Part shown: in pieces, positions 16,440 to 26,700 of the stretch
How the letters are laid out: every line of letters starts with the position of its first letter
How positions within the stretch are numbered: the first letter of the stretch is position 1
Assembly (NCBI RefSeq): GCF_003813965.1
Contig: NZ_CP033896.1
Span: 1,860,001-1,924,000, forward strand
From: Corynebacterium choanae
Lineage (GTDB): Bacteria; Actinomycetota; Actinomycetes; Mycobacteriales; Mycobacteriaceae
Length of the DNA stretch: 64,000 nt
Direction of reading: 5' to 3'
The notes under the pieces: model-generated
The model's database searches: none
What the model saw: the letters and a program-made list of their open reading frames with translations, nothing else
What the model was told of the DNA's origin: nothing
Made by a program: the position numbers and the translations under genes

Positions 16440-18683
16440 CTATCCGAGCAGTGCGTCGACGAAGCTTTCAGCTTCAAATGGTGCCAGATGGTCAGCACCT
16501 TCACCAAGACCAACGAGTTTCACAGGAACCCCAAGTTCTTCCTGTACTTGGAAGACAATGCCGCCCTTGGCAGTGCCATCAAGCTTGGTTAACACCACGC
16601 CGGTGATATCGACAACATCGCGGAATACGCGTGCCTGCATGAGACCGTTTTGACCAACGGTCGCATCGAGTACCAGCAGCACTTCGTCGACTTGGGATTT
16701 CTTTTCCACAACCCGCTTGACTTTGCCTAATTGATCCATCAGGCCTTGGGAAGAATGCAACCGACCGGCAGTGTCAATGAGCACCACGTCGACTTGATCA
16801 GTCACGCCCCGGGCGACCGCGTCAAACGCCACCGATGCAGGATCGGCGCCTTCCGCGCCACGCACAGTGTTGGCGCCAACTCGGCGACCCCAGGTTTCTA
16901 GCTGGTCGGCGGCGGCAGCACGGAAGGTGTCGGCAGCACCAAGCAAGACTTTATGCCCCATAGACACGAGTACACGCGCGAGCTTCCCGGCGGTGGTGGT
17001 TTTCCCGGTGCCATTGACCCCCACCATCAAAATCACTGCAGGTTTGCCGTTGTTCGGCATTGCTTTGATCGATCGATCGAATTCGGGATGGCACGCTTGA
17101 ATGAGTACTTCCCGCAGCATGGCGCGGGCTTCTGCTTCGCTAGACACGCCGCGCTCAGCGATGAGTTCGCGTAACTCTTCCACTACGCGCATTGTTGAAT
17201 TGGTGCCCAAATCGGCCATCAGCAGGGTATCTTCAATTTCTTCCCATGCGTCTTCGTCAAGATCACCGGCAGTAAGAATGCCGAGCACTCCTTGGCCGAT
17301 GACGTTTTGGGAACGGGACAGACGTCCGCGCAGGCGACCAAGTCGACCAGCTGCCGGGGCGATCTCGTCGATTGCAGCCTGCTGGGCACGCGTTTCAGCG
17401 TTGCTTGGTGCGGTCGGCGCAGCCGGTGTTTGGCCTACTGTGGTATCAGCACCCGGCTGGGTTTCAGGCACTGGAGTTGTGGTTTTTGCCCGGCTCGCCT
17501 GTTCGGCGGCCTGTGCGGCGGCAACTGCTGCACTGGTGGCTTCTTCGGTGTCGCGTTGGTGTGCCGTAGCTGCAGTATCAGCTGCCGAGGTGGTGGATGC
17601 TGCGGCTGGTGGTGTGACCGGCGTGCGCGCGGGGGCTTGCTGAGGTGTAGCCGAGCTGCGCGGATGTACTGCCGGGTTGGCTGGGGTTTGCTTGCCAATG
17701 CTTGCGGCTTTGTCTGCTTCCTGCTGGGCAGCGGACGATTCCGGGTGGGAAGCTGTAGCGTCTGGCTGCTGCGATGACGCCGCCTTCGGTGTCACAGCTT
17801 TGGTGTGAGTTTCGGGTTGGTTTTGTTTTTCGGCCGACTCCACAGATGCGGACTGTGGGTGAGCTGCAGCAGAGTTGCCAGTTGGATTATCAACCTGTGC
17901 GGCTGCTGGTGTTGTTGGCTGTGCCGGCACCGTAGCAGGGGCGGCAGGCGGGGTGGCTGCCACTGCCGGGGTGGAAGTTACTTGCGAGACGCTACGAGGT
18001 GTCGAATCAGCTGGCGCATTATTTGGCTTTGGCGCATGGGTTGGCTGTGGTGCAACAGGTGTTTCGGCAGGAGCCACCGGCGAGGTGGCCTTTGCAGGTG
18101 TATCTTGCTGCTGTTGCGCGGCCTGTTGCGCTGCTTTAAGTTCTGCTGCGGCCGCTTGCTGTTGCCGGGCTTTAGCTGCACGTTCAGCGGCTTGCGCGGC
18201 AAGCTGTTGCTTTTGCCGCTGTTCGGCGGCCGCCCGACGAGCTTCCTCAGCGGCTTGTTGCTGCAATTGTGCCGCTTTTGCCTGCTCCTGCTGTGCAGCC
18301 ATCTCGGCTTGTTCCGCTGGGGTTACCACTGCACTATCAGCGACTTGTTGCTGCAACTGTTCGGTGGCTAAAGCAGTCGCATCCTGCGCCGCTGGTTGTA
18401 CAGGTTTGGTCACCGGCTGCTTTTCCGGGGCATTCGCTGGCGCAAACGAGAAACCGCCTTGCGCCTGATAGTTACCAGATTTCTCCGCTTGGGTGAGCGG
18501 TTTACGGCTCTGTTCAGTGACTTCCTGCGGGTGGAAGGAAACCACCTTTGATTTCCTGCGGCGCAATCCCACCACCAACAACACAATCGCAAGCACAATA
18601 ACTAATGCTGCGACCGCCACTATCTGATAGGTCGGATTAGCAAGGAAGGTTTGCCAATAGTCACGAAGCTGTGCAGTATCCAT
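16440..18683 (-). CDS. ftsY: Signal recognition particle receptor FtsY with long low-complexity linker
   Basis: This 747-residue protein has one N-terminal membrane segment at about 19-40 followed by RRRK. A very long linker at about 55-435 is dominated by Ala, Gln, Pro and Thr, with coiled-coil-like Gln/Ala/Arg/Glu stretches at its start. The NG GTPase domain occupies 438-747: G1 GVNGTGKTTT at 555-564, DTAGRL near 637, TKLDG at 699-703. FtsY is the membrane receptor for Ffh-ribosome complexes. Typical FtsY proteins are around 300-500 residues; the linker accounts for the excess. Actinobacterial FtsY often has an N-terminal membrane anchor. The start ATG lacks a clear ribosome site and may be leaderless. 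Confidence 0.95.
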   Translation of the reverse strand: MDTAQLRDYWQTFLANPTYQIVAVAALVIVLAIVLLVVGLRRRKSKVVSFHPQEVTEQSRKPLTQAEKSGNYQAQGGFSFAPANAPEKQPVTKPVQPAAQDATALATEQLQQQVADSAVVTPAEQAEMAAQQEQAKAAQLQQQAAEEARRAAAEQRQKQQLAAQAAERAAKARQQQAAAAELKAAQQAAQQQQDTPAKATSPVAPAETPVAPQPTHAPKPNNAPADSTPRSVSQVTSTPAVAATPPAAPATVPAQPTTPAAAQVDNPTGNSAAAHPQSASVESAEKQNQPETHTKAVTPKAASSQQPDATASHPESSAAQQEADKAASIGKQTPANPAVHPRSSATPQQAPARTPVTPPAAASTTSAADTAATAHQRDTEEATSAAVAAAQAAEQASRAKTTTPVPETQPGADTTVGQTPAAPTAPSNAETRAQQAAIDEIAPAAGRLGRLRGRLSRSQNVIGQGVLGILTAGDLDEDAWEEIEDTLLMADLGTNSTMRVVEELRELIAERGVSSEAEARAMLREVLIQACHPEFDRSIKAMPNNGKPAVILMVGVNGTGKTTTAGKLARVLVSMGHKVLLGAADTFRAAAADQLETWGRRVGANTVRGAEGADPASVAFDAVARGVTDQVDVVLIDTAGRLHSSQGLMDQLGKVKRVVEKKSQVDEVLLVLDATVGQNGLMQARVFRDVVDITGVVLTKLDGTAKGGIVFQVQEELGVPVKLVGLGEGADHLAPFEAESFVDALLG

Positions 18684-18732
18684 GCAACCATAGTGGCATA
18701 ACTATTCCCGGTCAGCTAAGTTCCCGCCCCGC

Positions 18733-18763
18733 GGTGGCACGAATCCTGGTTACCCGTGCCACC
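18733..18763 (-). terminator. Stem-loop after the 1,318-codon gene
   Basis: GGTGGCACG and CGTGCCACC form a 9-bp stem (10 with the adjoining C-G) around a 13-base loop, 67 bases after the stop. There is no U tract on the minus strand. Confidence 0.45.
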
Positions 18764-18829
18764 GTCGCCCAGTCCGGGAAATCCTGTTGTTGGCACGGCG
18801 GTTGACGATTCAGCCGCCACGCCCGGCTG

Positions 18830-21800
18830 CTAGGAACCGATCCCTGGATACAGTACCGCCTGCACCATTGCCTCAGCAGCGATAACGTCGCCGGTCACCA
18901 AATCAGGCACCATATCAGCCAACGCCGACCAGCCGTCGGTTGCTTGCTGCAGCAGTTTCGTGCGTTCTAATTTGCCGTGGGCATGCAAACGAGCACACAA
19001 CGCAAACACCAGAGAGATCACCGGGGTGAGCGCCCACACGTTGCGGGCATCACCAGTATCGGTATCCCCCAGCTTGTCGAACCGCACCCGGGCAGCCTGA
19101 TACAGCTGCCGATTCGTGCCACGCAATGCTTTGAGCAGCTTCACGGAAGTCTCAATAAGCGTCCGGTCGGCCAGCGCCTGCGACAAATCAGCACGCTGGT
19201 TAAAGGTTTCAAACACTGCAAGCAGCCGTGCCTCATCGTCCATAAATGGACCTGGCACAATATCGGCGCGGTTGAAGAACATGTCCAGCAGCGCCTGCTG
19301 CTGAGCCGGGTTCATGTGGGCAATTGAAACCGTCTGCTGGTCGACACAAGCCGTATCCAAGGTGTGATCCCGGCCGGTGTACAGCGTTTCAACAAGCCGA
19401 TTACCGCTCAACGCAACCAGCTGTTCCACCAGGTGACGATAGTCTTTCCGGGCTTGCGCAGGATCCACCGGCGGCTGCTGCACCAAAGAATGTTCCAAAG
19501 CAGCAGGTGCGGCAGTTGCCGCCAGCTCCTGCTCACCGGCGGCAGTATCTACCTGTTCGGTATTCTCACCGGCATGCTCCAGCTTCCCGGATTCGGCGGC
19601 AGCAGTGTCAGCACTAGCGGTGGGATCGGTATCAAATCCTGCGGCCTGATATGCCCCAGGTAGCGCCCCAAGCAGCAATAGTGTGGTGATCCATGGCTGC
19701 CGATGATCCTCATCAACTGGAAGCGACCCGGTAAATGGCTTGGTGACCAGACCTGATTGAATCAACCACCGGGCTGCCTGATCGGCGGGAACCAGCGACC
19801 GTGACAATCCTGCCAAGGCGCGCGCCGGATGGGCTTGCAACGCGGCCAATACCGCCGCCCGCGGATCGACCGGTGCCGCAGCCACCGAACTGGCCGCATC
19901 GTCCACCCCTGCAGGGTCGCCGTCCGCGGTAGCACCATCATCGCCTGGTGCGTTGTCTTGCCCAGCACCCGGAGACCCGCCAGCCTGTGGAACAGCCGCA
20001 GCGGCTTCGTCACGACTTGACACCGGTGGCAACGAAGCGAGCACCTCCCACAAAATGGGCATGACTGTCCGATCCTCTGGAAGGGTGTCAACCTCCCCGG
20101 ATAAAAACGCAGCCAGCTGATTTAGCAATGGTTTCCCACCAGCGAAATATCCAGGCTGATGCACCGTCAACGCGGACTGGCTTGGCACCAGCGGTGCCCG
20201 CAGGCGGGTAAACGCGTCACCCGGATGCGGCTGCACAATCAGCGGGCCTGCGTCAACAAGCGATGCCGGCAACGGCACAGCGCCAGTCTCGTCGGCTGCT
20301 AACGTGCGCCCAAGTTCCCAAGGGGCAGTCTGCGGCCACACCCACACCCCGATCGGCCGGTCACGATCCACCGGTGTCACCCGCAAAACACCATCATCGA
20401 TCGTGGCTGCAGTGGGCAACGGATCCGGGGTAATTGTCGCAACAGTCACCGACAATTTCTTCTTCGATGCCTGATCGACCCACTCCACCAGCAACGAGCC
20501 ACGCACCATGGTGGCGGCAGCAGCCGCCAGTTTCGACATCGCAGCCGTGTAAGTCACCTCGTTTTTCGTGGTGAGCTTCACCGTCGCTAACGGCGCGCCT
20601 TGCGCATTCACCAACTGCACAAACGGCGAGCGCATCGTGTGCGGCGCCCGCACCCGAAGCGTGCCGTCGACCGCCAACTGTCGCGGACCTATGACTAACC
20701 GGGTTGTTCGCCACATTGGCACAACACCAACCGTCGGAATCTCAAACCGCAACTGTGGCGGCACATACCGCACCGGCAGCATATCCCCACCATCGGTGTG
20801 AATCGTCGCCATACCAGCCGCCTGATCCGCGGCCACATCAATCGTTTTCGGATCTGCCACAAACGGTTTCTCACCGGCGCGAATCACCAACTTTGCCGGG
20901 GTTAACCCACCCCGCGCCGGAATACGTACACCGGTTTCACCGGCACCGATCATCGGCTCGACGGTCAACCCCTCCACAATGGCGAATTGGTGCCGGAAGG
21001 ACTCATTACGCGGTCCACGCAGCCGAACTAAATATTCGCCACACCACGGATCGTCATAGGCCTCCGGATCAAACACATCAAATACGCCGCCGTCAGCAGG
21101 CACATCTAACGGCTCCGGCTCGGCGATCTCTTCCCCGGCAAGACCAGGACCGGCATAAGCAGAAATCGACAGCCACCAGCGTTCATCATCACCAGAGATC
21201 GTCGGTGGGAACTCTGCCACCAACGATGCTGCATGCACCGGCAACCCCGAAGATGACTCTAATGCAGAATCCACCGGCTCCGGACTGTGGAATACGGCCC
21301 GCTGCCGCGGATCAATACACCGCACCTGTTTCATCGGTGATGGCTGCTGGCCAGGACGCAACACCTGCATCGACAGCGCATCACTGGCATCAACAGTTGA
21401 CACCGTCCAGCCCTTCCAGCCCTTCAATGCAACAGCATCCACCACCGGTACCGGATTGCCGGTCACCGGATCAGTAATCGTCGCATCCTCAGGATGGATC
21501 ACAGTCAACTCGCTGTAATGCAGCGATTTTTTATCGGTCAGGTTAAACCCTTTCCGAGTAAACACCAGCACCGGATCAGCAGAATCGACCACCGGCAACA
21601 CCCAATGGGCGTCGTTTGCGGTATCGGTGACGGTGATCTCCCGCACCTGTTTATCAATACTTAAGTCAAGTGCTGCTGAATATGGCGAAGCCGATCCGGC
21701 AGGGCGACCGGTGCGATGAATCCGAGTCGTACCACCAATAGTGACCCGCCAGTGAATATCCCCACCATCAGCAGGCAGCAGCTGTTCAGGAAGCCGCAGA

Positions 21801-22786
21801 CACACTTTCCCCCGCACCGGATCAAACACGATGCGGGGCTCCCACTCCCGGGTTGCCACCCCCACCGCCCAAGACCGGTGCACTGTCCCAAAGGGGCGTT
21901 CCCGAAGTTCGGCAAACACTTGCGCAAACACCAACGGCGACAATTCCACATCGGCCGGATGTGTTTTTCGCAACCAGCACACCGGATCATTGCGCTGCGT
22001 TGACACCGTAGCCAACACCCCAGCGATCGTCGGAGTGAGTAGCTCAGCTGCATGTCGGGCACACAACGAGGTCATCGACAGGTCACGGCCAATTCCTTCA
22101 TATTCGGCGCGCAGCGCCAGATCGTCTTCGTCTAGCGATTCCGTATCGTCGTGGCCGGTGATGTCATCGCGCAACACTGGGGCGTAGTCGCCGCTGGCGA
22201 TAACCTCAATGATCTGTTGCGCGGTGAGCTCGTGCTGTTGCTCCTCAGCGGTTTTCACCATGCAGTCGACCAGTTCGATCAACCATGGCACCTCGCCCCC
22301 GGTAACCCCTGCATGAAGGGCACAAAGTGCAACTGTCAAAGTGGGATCGTCGCCAATTAGCCCGGCAGGAACGTGCAAACCTACTTCCTGAAATAAACCG
22401 GGCACATCATCGGTGATCGCCTCAATCACCGAGCTATCCCCCGGCAATCCAAGACCACCAGCCCACTCGGTGAAAAAAGTTTCAGCCGAAATCATCCGTG
22501 CCGACCGCCCCACCAGGGTGGCCACCGCAAGCGTCGGGGTGATCGCAATAAGATCGGCCGCTGCTGCACCAGCAGCTAGCTGTCGCGACAAAAACAGCCC
22601 ATAGAAGCGTTCGATGCCTTCCAGCTCATCAGCAGACAATCCGAGCTGATGGAACAGCTCGTGGCCGTGGCAGCGACTGCGTAAAGCAAGTTCTGTCTCA
22701 CTTGCCCATCCAAGGAGTGAATCGGTGGGATCTGCGATTGGATTGTTCGTTGCTGCCTGCAACTGAGGACACCGCCTTTGACACAA
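18830..22786 (-). CDS. Very large protein of unknown function
   Basis: I do not recognise a characterised family. The 1,318-residue product has no signal peptide or membrane segment. The N-terminal 300 residues look alpha-helical. The middle (about 300-900) is rich in beta-type patterns with recurring Gly/Pro turns, including a segment around GEYLVRLRGPRNESFRHQF that resembles an Ig-like or immunoglobulin-fold repeat region. At about 960-1130 there are acidic Ala/Asp/Gly-rich linkers, and the C-terminal 200 residues are again helical. Codon use is like its neighbours, so it does not look newly acquired. It lies between ftsY and acyP on the same strand. The frame opens with TTG at 22786, but TTG at 22762 has AAGGCGG at good spacing and may be the real start. 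Confidence 0.85.
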   Translation of the reverse strand: MCQRRCPQLQAATNNPIADPTDSLLGWASETELALRSRCHGHELFHQLGLSADELEGIERFYGLFLSRQLAAGAAAADLIAITPTLAVATLVGRSARMISAETFFTEWAGGLGLPGDSSVIEAITDDVPGLFQEVGLHVPAGLIGDDPTLTVALCALHAGVTGGEVPWLIELVDCMVKTAEEQQHELTAQQIIEVIASGDYAPVLRDDITGHDDTESLDEDDLALRAEYEGIGRDLSMTSLCARHAAELLTPTIAGVLATVSTQRNDPVCWLRKTHPADVELSPLVFAQVFAELRERPFGTVHRSWAVGVATREWEPRIVFDPVRGKVCLRLPEQLLPADGGDIHWRVTIGGTTRIHRTGRPAGSASPYSAALDLSIDKQVREITVTDTANDAHWVLPVVDSADPVLVFTRKGFNLTDKKSLHYSELTVIHPEDATITDPVTGNPVPVVDAVALKGWKGWTVSTVDASDALSMQVLRPGQQPSPMKQVRCIDPRQRAVFHSPEPVDSALESSSGLPVHAASLVAEFPPTISGDDERWWLSISAYAGPGLAGEEIAEPEPLDVPADGGVFDVFDPEAYDDPWCGEYLVRLRGPRNESFRHQFAIVEGLTVEPMIGAGETGVRIPARGGLTPAKLVIRAGEKPFVADPKTIDVAADQAAGMATIHTDGGDMLPVRYVPPQLRFEIPTVGVVPMWRTTRLVIGPRQLAVDGTLRVRAPHTMRSPFVQLVNAQGAPLATVKLTTKNEVTYTAAMSKLAAAAATMVRGSLLVEWVDQASKKKLSVTVATITPDPLPTAATIDDGVLRVTPVDRDRPIGVWVWPQTAPWELGRTLAADETGAVPLPASLVDAGPLIVQPHPGDAFTRLRAPLVPSQSALTVHQPGYFAGGKPLLNQLAAFLSGEVDTLPEDRTVMPILWEVLASLPPVSSRDEAAAAVPQAGGSPGAGQDNAPGDDGATADGDPAGVDDAASSVAAAPVDPRAAVLAALQAHPARALAGLSRSLVPADQAARWLIQSGLVTKPFTGSLPVDEDHRQPWITTLLLLGALPGAYQAAGFDTDPTASADTAAAESGKLEHAGENTEQVDTAAGEQELAATAAPAALEHSLVQQPPVDPAQARKDYRHLVEQLVALSGNRLVETLYTGRDHTLDTACVDQQTVSIAHMNPAQQQALLDMFFNRADIVPGPFMDDEARLLAVFETFNQRADLSQALADRTLIETSVKLLKALRGTNRQLYQAARVRFDKLGDTDTGDARNVWALTPVISLVFALCARLHAHGKLERTKLLQQATDGWSALADMVPDLVTGDVIAAEAMVQAVLYPGIGS

Positions 22787-23276
22787 AGAACACGAATAAC
22801 ACGCCGGAAACCAAACATGCCGATGGAACCATCATTGTAATGCGTTCCACCGCCCCATCACAGCAGCGCCGGATAGCCGCCAATCGGCAGGCCATCGCAA
22901 GTGCAACCGTGGCCGAGCCACTGCCGATATTGCGCCCACGCTAGGAAGGGATGGGAAAAGAATTCCAACCTTACCCCACTGCTGCCAATCTCCCCGTGAC
23001 ACACCTCGATTGTGCAGAAAACACCCTGCTATCAGTGGCTGCACACATAAAGCATCCGGTTTCCTGCAGACACCTACTGTGCAGCCGTGGTGGAAATATG
23101 AGCAGCAAAGTGGTGCACCTCCTCACCCAGTGGCATACCTGTGCGAGCAGCAGATTATGGCAATAGCCACGCACCAAAAAGTCGACAAGCCAGCAAATCG
23201 ACACCCTGGCTTATAGACAATGCCGCACCACACCGGCGGGAACACAACAACAGGTTCCCCAACCAGCCGATGTCGT
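22787..23276. other. Intergenic stretch upstream of the 1,318-codon gene
   Basis: 490 bases without a convincing gene or RNA. The promoter of the giant gene should be here. Its minus-strand frames are short and compositionally random. Confidence 0.4.
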
Positions 23277-23588
23277 CTAGCGACAGGAGAACCCTTCCAC
23301 ACCGCGCGGCGTGCCCACATTTCCCACTACCGTATCGACTCGCCCGGGTCGACCATGGTTACTCGGGGTTTCCTGCAGCCGCTCTAACAGGGTTTCCACC
23401 TGTGCACGGGCACCTTCGGCTACCACGAGAACCCGCCCGTCGGGATAATTCGTCGCCGATCCGCTGAGCTGAAGTTCCAACGCCTGTCCCCTCGTCCACC
23501 AGCGGAAGCCGACACCTTGCACCCGGCCATGCACCCAAAAGGTGCCGCGTGCGTCAGCTGCAGGAGTAGTGGTTGATCGGTCGTTCAC
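23277..23588 (-). CDS. acyP: Acylphosphatase
   Basis: This 103-residue enzyme hydrolyses acyl phosphates. The signature VHGRVQGVGFRWW is at about 19-31, giving the catalytic Arg29, and the second signature GSATNYPDGRV supplies the catalytic Asn47. The start is GTG with AAGGAGAG about 5 bases upstream. It lies about 190 bases downstream of smc on the same strand; acyP next to smc is a common actinobacterial arrangement. The first 14 residues are a short unstructured extension. Confidence 0.95.
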   Translation of the reverse strand: MNDRSTTTPAADARGTFWVHGRVQGVGFRWWTRGQALELQLSGSATNYPDGRVLVVAEGARAQVETLLERLQETPSNHGRPGRVDTVVGNVGTPRGVEGFSCR

Positions 23589-23782
23589 GAACTCTCCTTC
23601 GTCTTGCTCTATATCCTGTTATGGCGGTCATCGTTCCCGGCAATCTGACCAGGCAAATCACCACCTGATTGTCATGATAATGCCTGTATTCGTTGCACCT
23701 TCACCGGCACAGACCGGTGTGCACAGCTGTGCGGGGCGCATACAAGCAACAAGCCGCTCCCCAGAGCCCCCAGCCAAGAATG

Positions 23783-26700
23783 CTATGGTGTCGGCTCGCC
23801 CGGTGGTGCAGGAGCCTCGACAAGTTCTTCCGGCTCATCGTGGAATGGGGTCATCCGCTGCGAGATGACCCGGGTGACACCGTCACCACGCATCGTCACA
23901 CCGTAGAGAACATTAGCGATTTCCATGGTGGGTTTTTGGTGGGTGATGATGATCAGCTGCGAGTCGTGGCGCAACTGTTTCAACAGCGCGATAAGCCGCC
24001 GCAGGTTCACATCATCGAGGGCTGCTTCCACCTCATCAAGCACATAAAAGGGGCTGGGGCGTGCCTTAAAAATTGCCACCAAGAGTGCCAGTGTTGTCAA
24101 GGATTTTTCCCCACCGGATAGCAGCGTGAGACGGGTTACTTTCTTTCCTGGGGGCCGTGCTTCAACTTCAATGCCGGTGGTAAGCATATCGTTCGGATCA
24201 GTGAGCACCAGTCGCCCGGTGCCACCGGGGAATAGGGTGGCGAAGACTTGCGGAAAGTGGGCTTCGACATCTCGCCACGCATCAGTGAATAAGGTGAGGA
24301 TTTTGTCATCGACTTCCGCGATAACTTGCCGCAGGTCAGCGCGAGCCCGCTCAATATCGTCGAGTTCTTTGACCAGGTAGCTGTGACGCTCCTCGAGGGC
24401 TTTATATTCTTCGAGTGCTAGCGGGTTGACTTTGCCGAGCGCGGTCAGGTCGCGTTGAGCTTGTGCCAGCTGTTGCTGTTCTGCTTCCCGATCAAAGTCG
24501 TCACCGATGCCTAGTTCGGCAACAAGGGACGCCGGATCTGTCGCGAGTTGGCTTGTAATATGGCTGGCTGCCTGTTCCAGGAGTTCTTCCGCGCGGGCAA
24601 GTTGCACACCAATGGCGTGGGCTTGCTCAGTGCTGCTGTCGAGTTGCTGTTGACTGGTGCGCACATGCGATGCTGCCTGGCTGCGTGCAGTAGTGGCAGC
24701 ATCCAGACTGGTTTTTGCTTCGCGTTTTTTCGCAAGCGCAACTTCGCAGGCGACTTCCAACCGGGCGAAAAGAGCACTGGCATGGTCGGCAATTGCCCGT
24801 GCCAGGGTTTGTTTGGCGCGGGCTTGTTCGGCGGCGGCCGCTGCCCGGGCGCGGGCTTGGGTTTCGGCTTCTGCCCGGCGCAGCAATGATTCTGGTTTGC
24901 CGGTTAAGCTTTCGACTCGTTCTTCGACGGTTCGTAACGCGAGTCGGGCTTCCACTTCCATTGCCGAAAGTTGGGCAACAGCTTGTTGTGCCGCGTCGCG
25001 TTCAGCTGTGTCAGGTTCAGCTAGTTCTTGAGGATCTTCGGCAAGCGCTAACCGGTCGACCAGATCATCGTATTCTTCCTGCAGTGCAGCGAGCTGTGTT
25101 TCGGTGTCGGCATATCGGGTGGCAGCTTTCGCAGCTTCAGCGGTGGTGGCTGCTACTTGTGTTTCGGCACGGTCAACATCTTTAGCGACTGCGGTGTGTG
25201 CGGCATCGTGTTCGGCGAGGGCGGCTTGCGCTCGGGCAAGGGTTACCCGGGCGGTCGCGGCTGCTTTCGTTGCCCCGTCGAGGGTACCTTCGACGACTTG
25301 GAGTTCTTCGGCGTAGGCTGCGGCTTCTGCTTCAGCGGTGGAGATTTTACTGGCGACTTCTACCGGGTTGCTGTGTTTGCGACCTATTTCCACCCAGCCG
25401 TAGCCGGCGAGCGTACCGGACTGGTCAACGACACGCAGTCGTTGATCAAATTGCACAATCTCGCCGATAGCTGCCGGATTATCGACCACTACCACATCAG
25501 CCAGAAGTCGGTTGATGATGGGGGCGATAGAAGGTTCACATTCGATAACGTCAAGGATCCAGCGGCATCCGGCAGGCAGCGTGATGTCGAGTCGCCATCC
25601 CGGTTGCGGTTGAGCGGCATGCTGGCGATCATCCGTTTTCTGTTGCACCACAGTGGTGCGGGTAATACCGGCCGGGTCGAGTTCGGTGATGGCGTCAACA
25701 GTGATGTCGCCGACTAGGCCTTGAGCATGACCACCGAGGGCAGCCGCCACAGCTGGGGCATAGGCTGGTGCAACGGTGAGGTGCTGCGCCAACGACGTGA
25801 GATGAGCAGTGAGTTTCGCGAATTCGGTGTCGTCACCAACTGGCAGCGTAGCCTGCAGGGTGCTGATCATGCCGTGCCGGGTAGCGAGCTGTTTTTCCAA
25901 TTCGCTGACTTGTTTCCGCAACGTGTCAAGCCGGGTTTCCGCAGCCGTGGCTTCCGCCGCAGCAGTGTCCACGGCCTCTACAAGGGGGCTGCGGGCAGCG
26001 TTACTGGCATGCAAATTTTCTTTGGCAAGAAGCAATTCACGCTGGCTTAGCCGCACCTTGTCTTCCAAAGCGCGCACTGTCTCGTCGAAGGTGGCGGCAT
26101 CATCACGGAGTCGAGCAAGCTGCTGGTTGACGGTTTCCTCCCGTGCAAGCAGACGCACCAATCCTTCTCGTTTGTCAGCAATTGCCCGCATTCGTTTCGC
26201 GACTTCTGCTTCTGCCGCACGAAGCTGCTGCTGTGCGTCGTCCAACTGTTCAGCAATAGTTTCGCGACGCTCTTGGGCTTCCTCGCGTTGCTCTTCTAAC
26301 GCCGCAAGCTGGCTTGTGGCAGCAGCCGCCCGGCGGCGGAGCTCTTGCGGATCTTCACCGGCGAAATTTGGTTCAGTCACCTGCTGCTGTGCCCGGTCAG
26401 CGGCGATCCGGCGGGTTGCTGCAACGGTTTCTTTCAACGACGACAAATCAAAAAATAACTTATCGGCTTCTTCGGTTGCCGGTGAAAGTTGGGTGACTTG
26501 CTGTTCCGCTGCGGTAAGCGCATCTTGCGCCTGAGCAACACGAGCCGCTGCCGCGTCGCGTGCTTGCCCTGCCTGCTGAGCTTCGGCTTGCAGCTTGTTC
26601 ACCGCAGTTTCCCGGGTCATATAGTCAAAAGCCGCCAACCGCTGCCGGGCTTGTCGCACAGTAGCTTGCACCGTCGCTGCCCGCTGTGCCGCCTTTGCCT

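Noticed and set aside
20704..21477. 257-codon plus-strand frame opposite the 1,318-codon gene
   Set aside because: Its composition is His/Arg/Pro/Thr-rich, as expected of an antisense shadow in GC-rich DNA.
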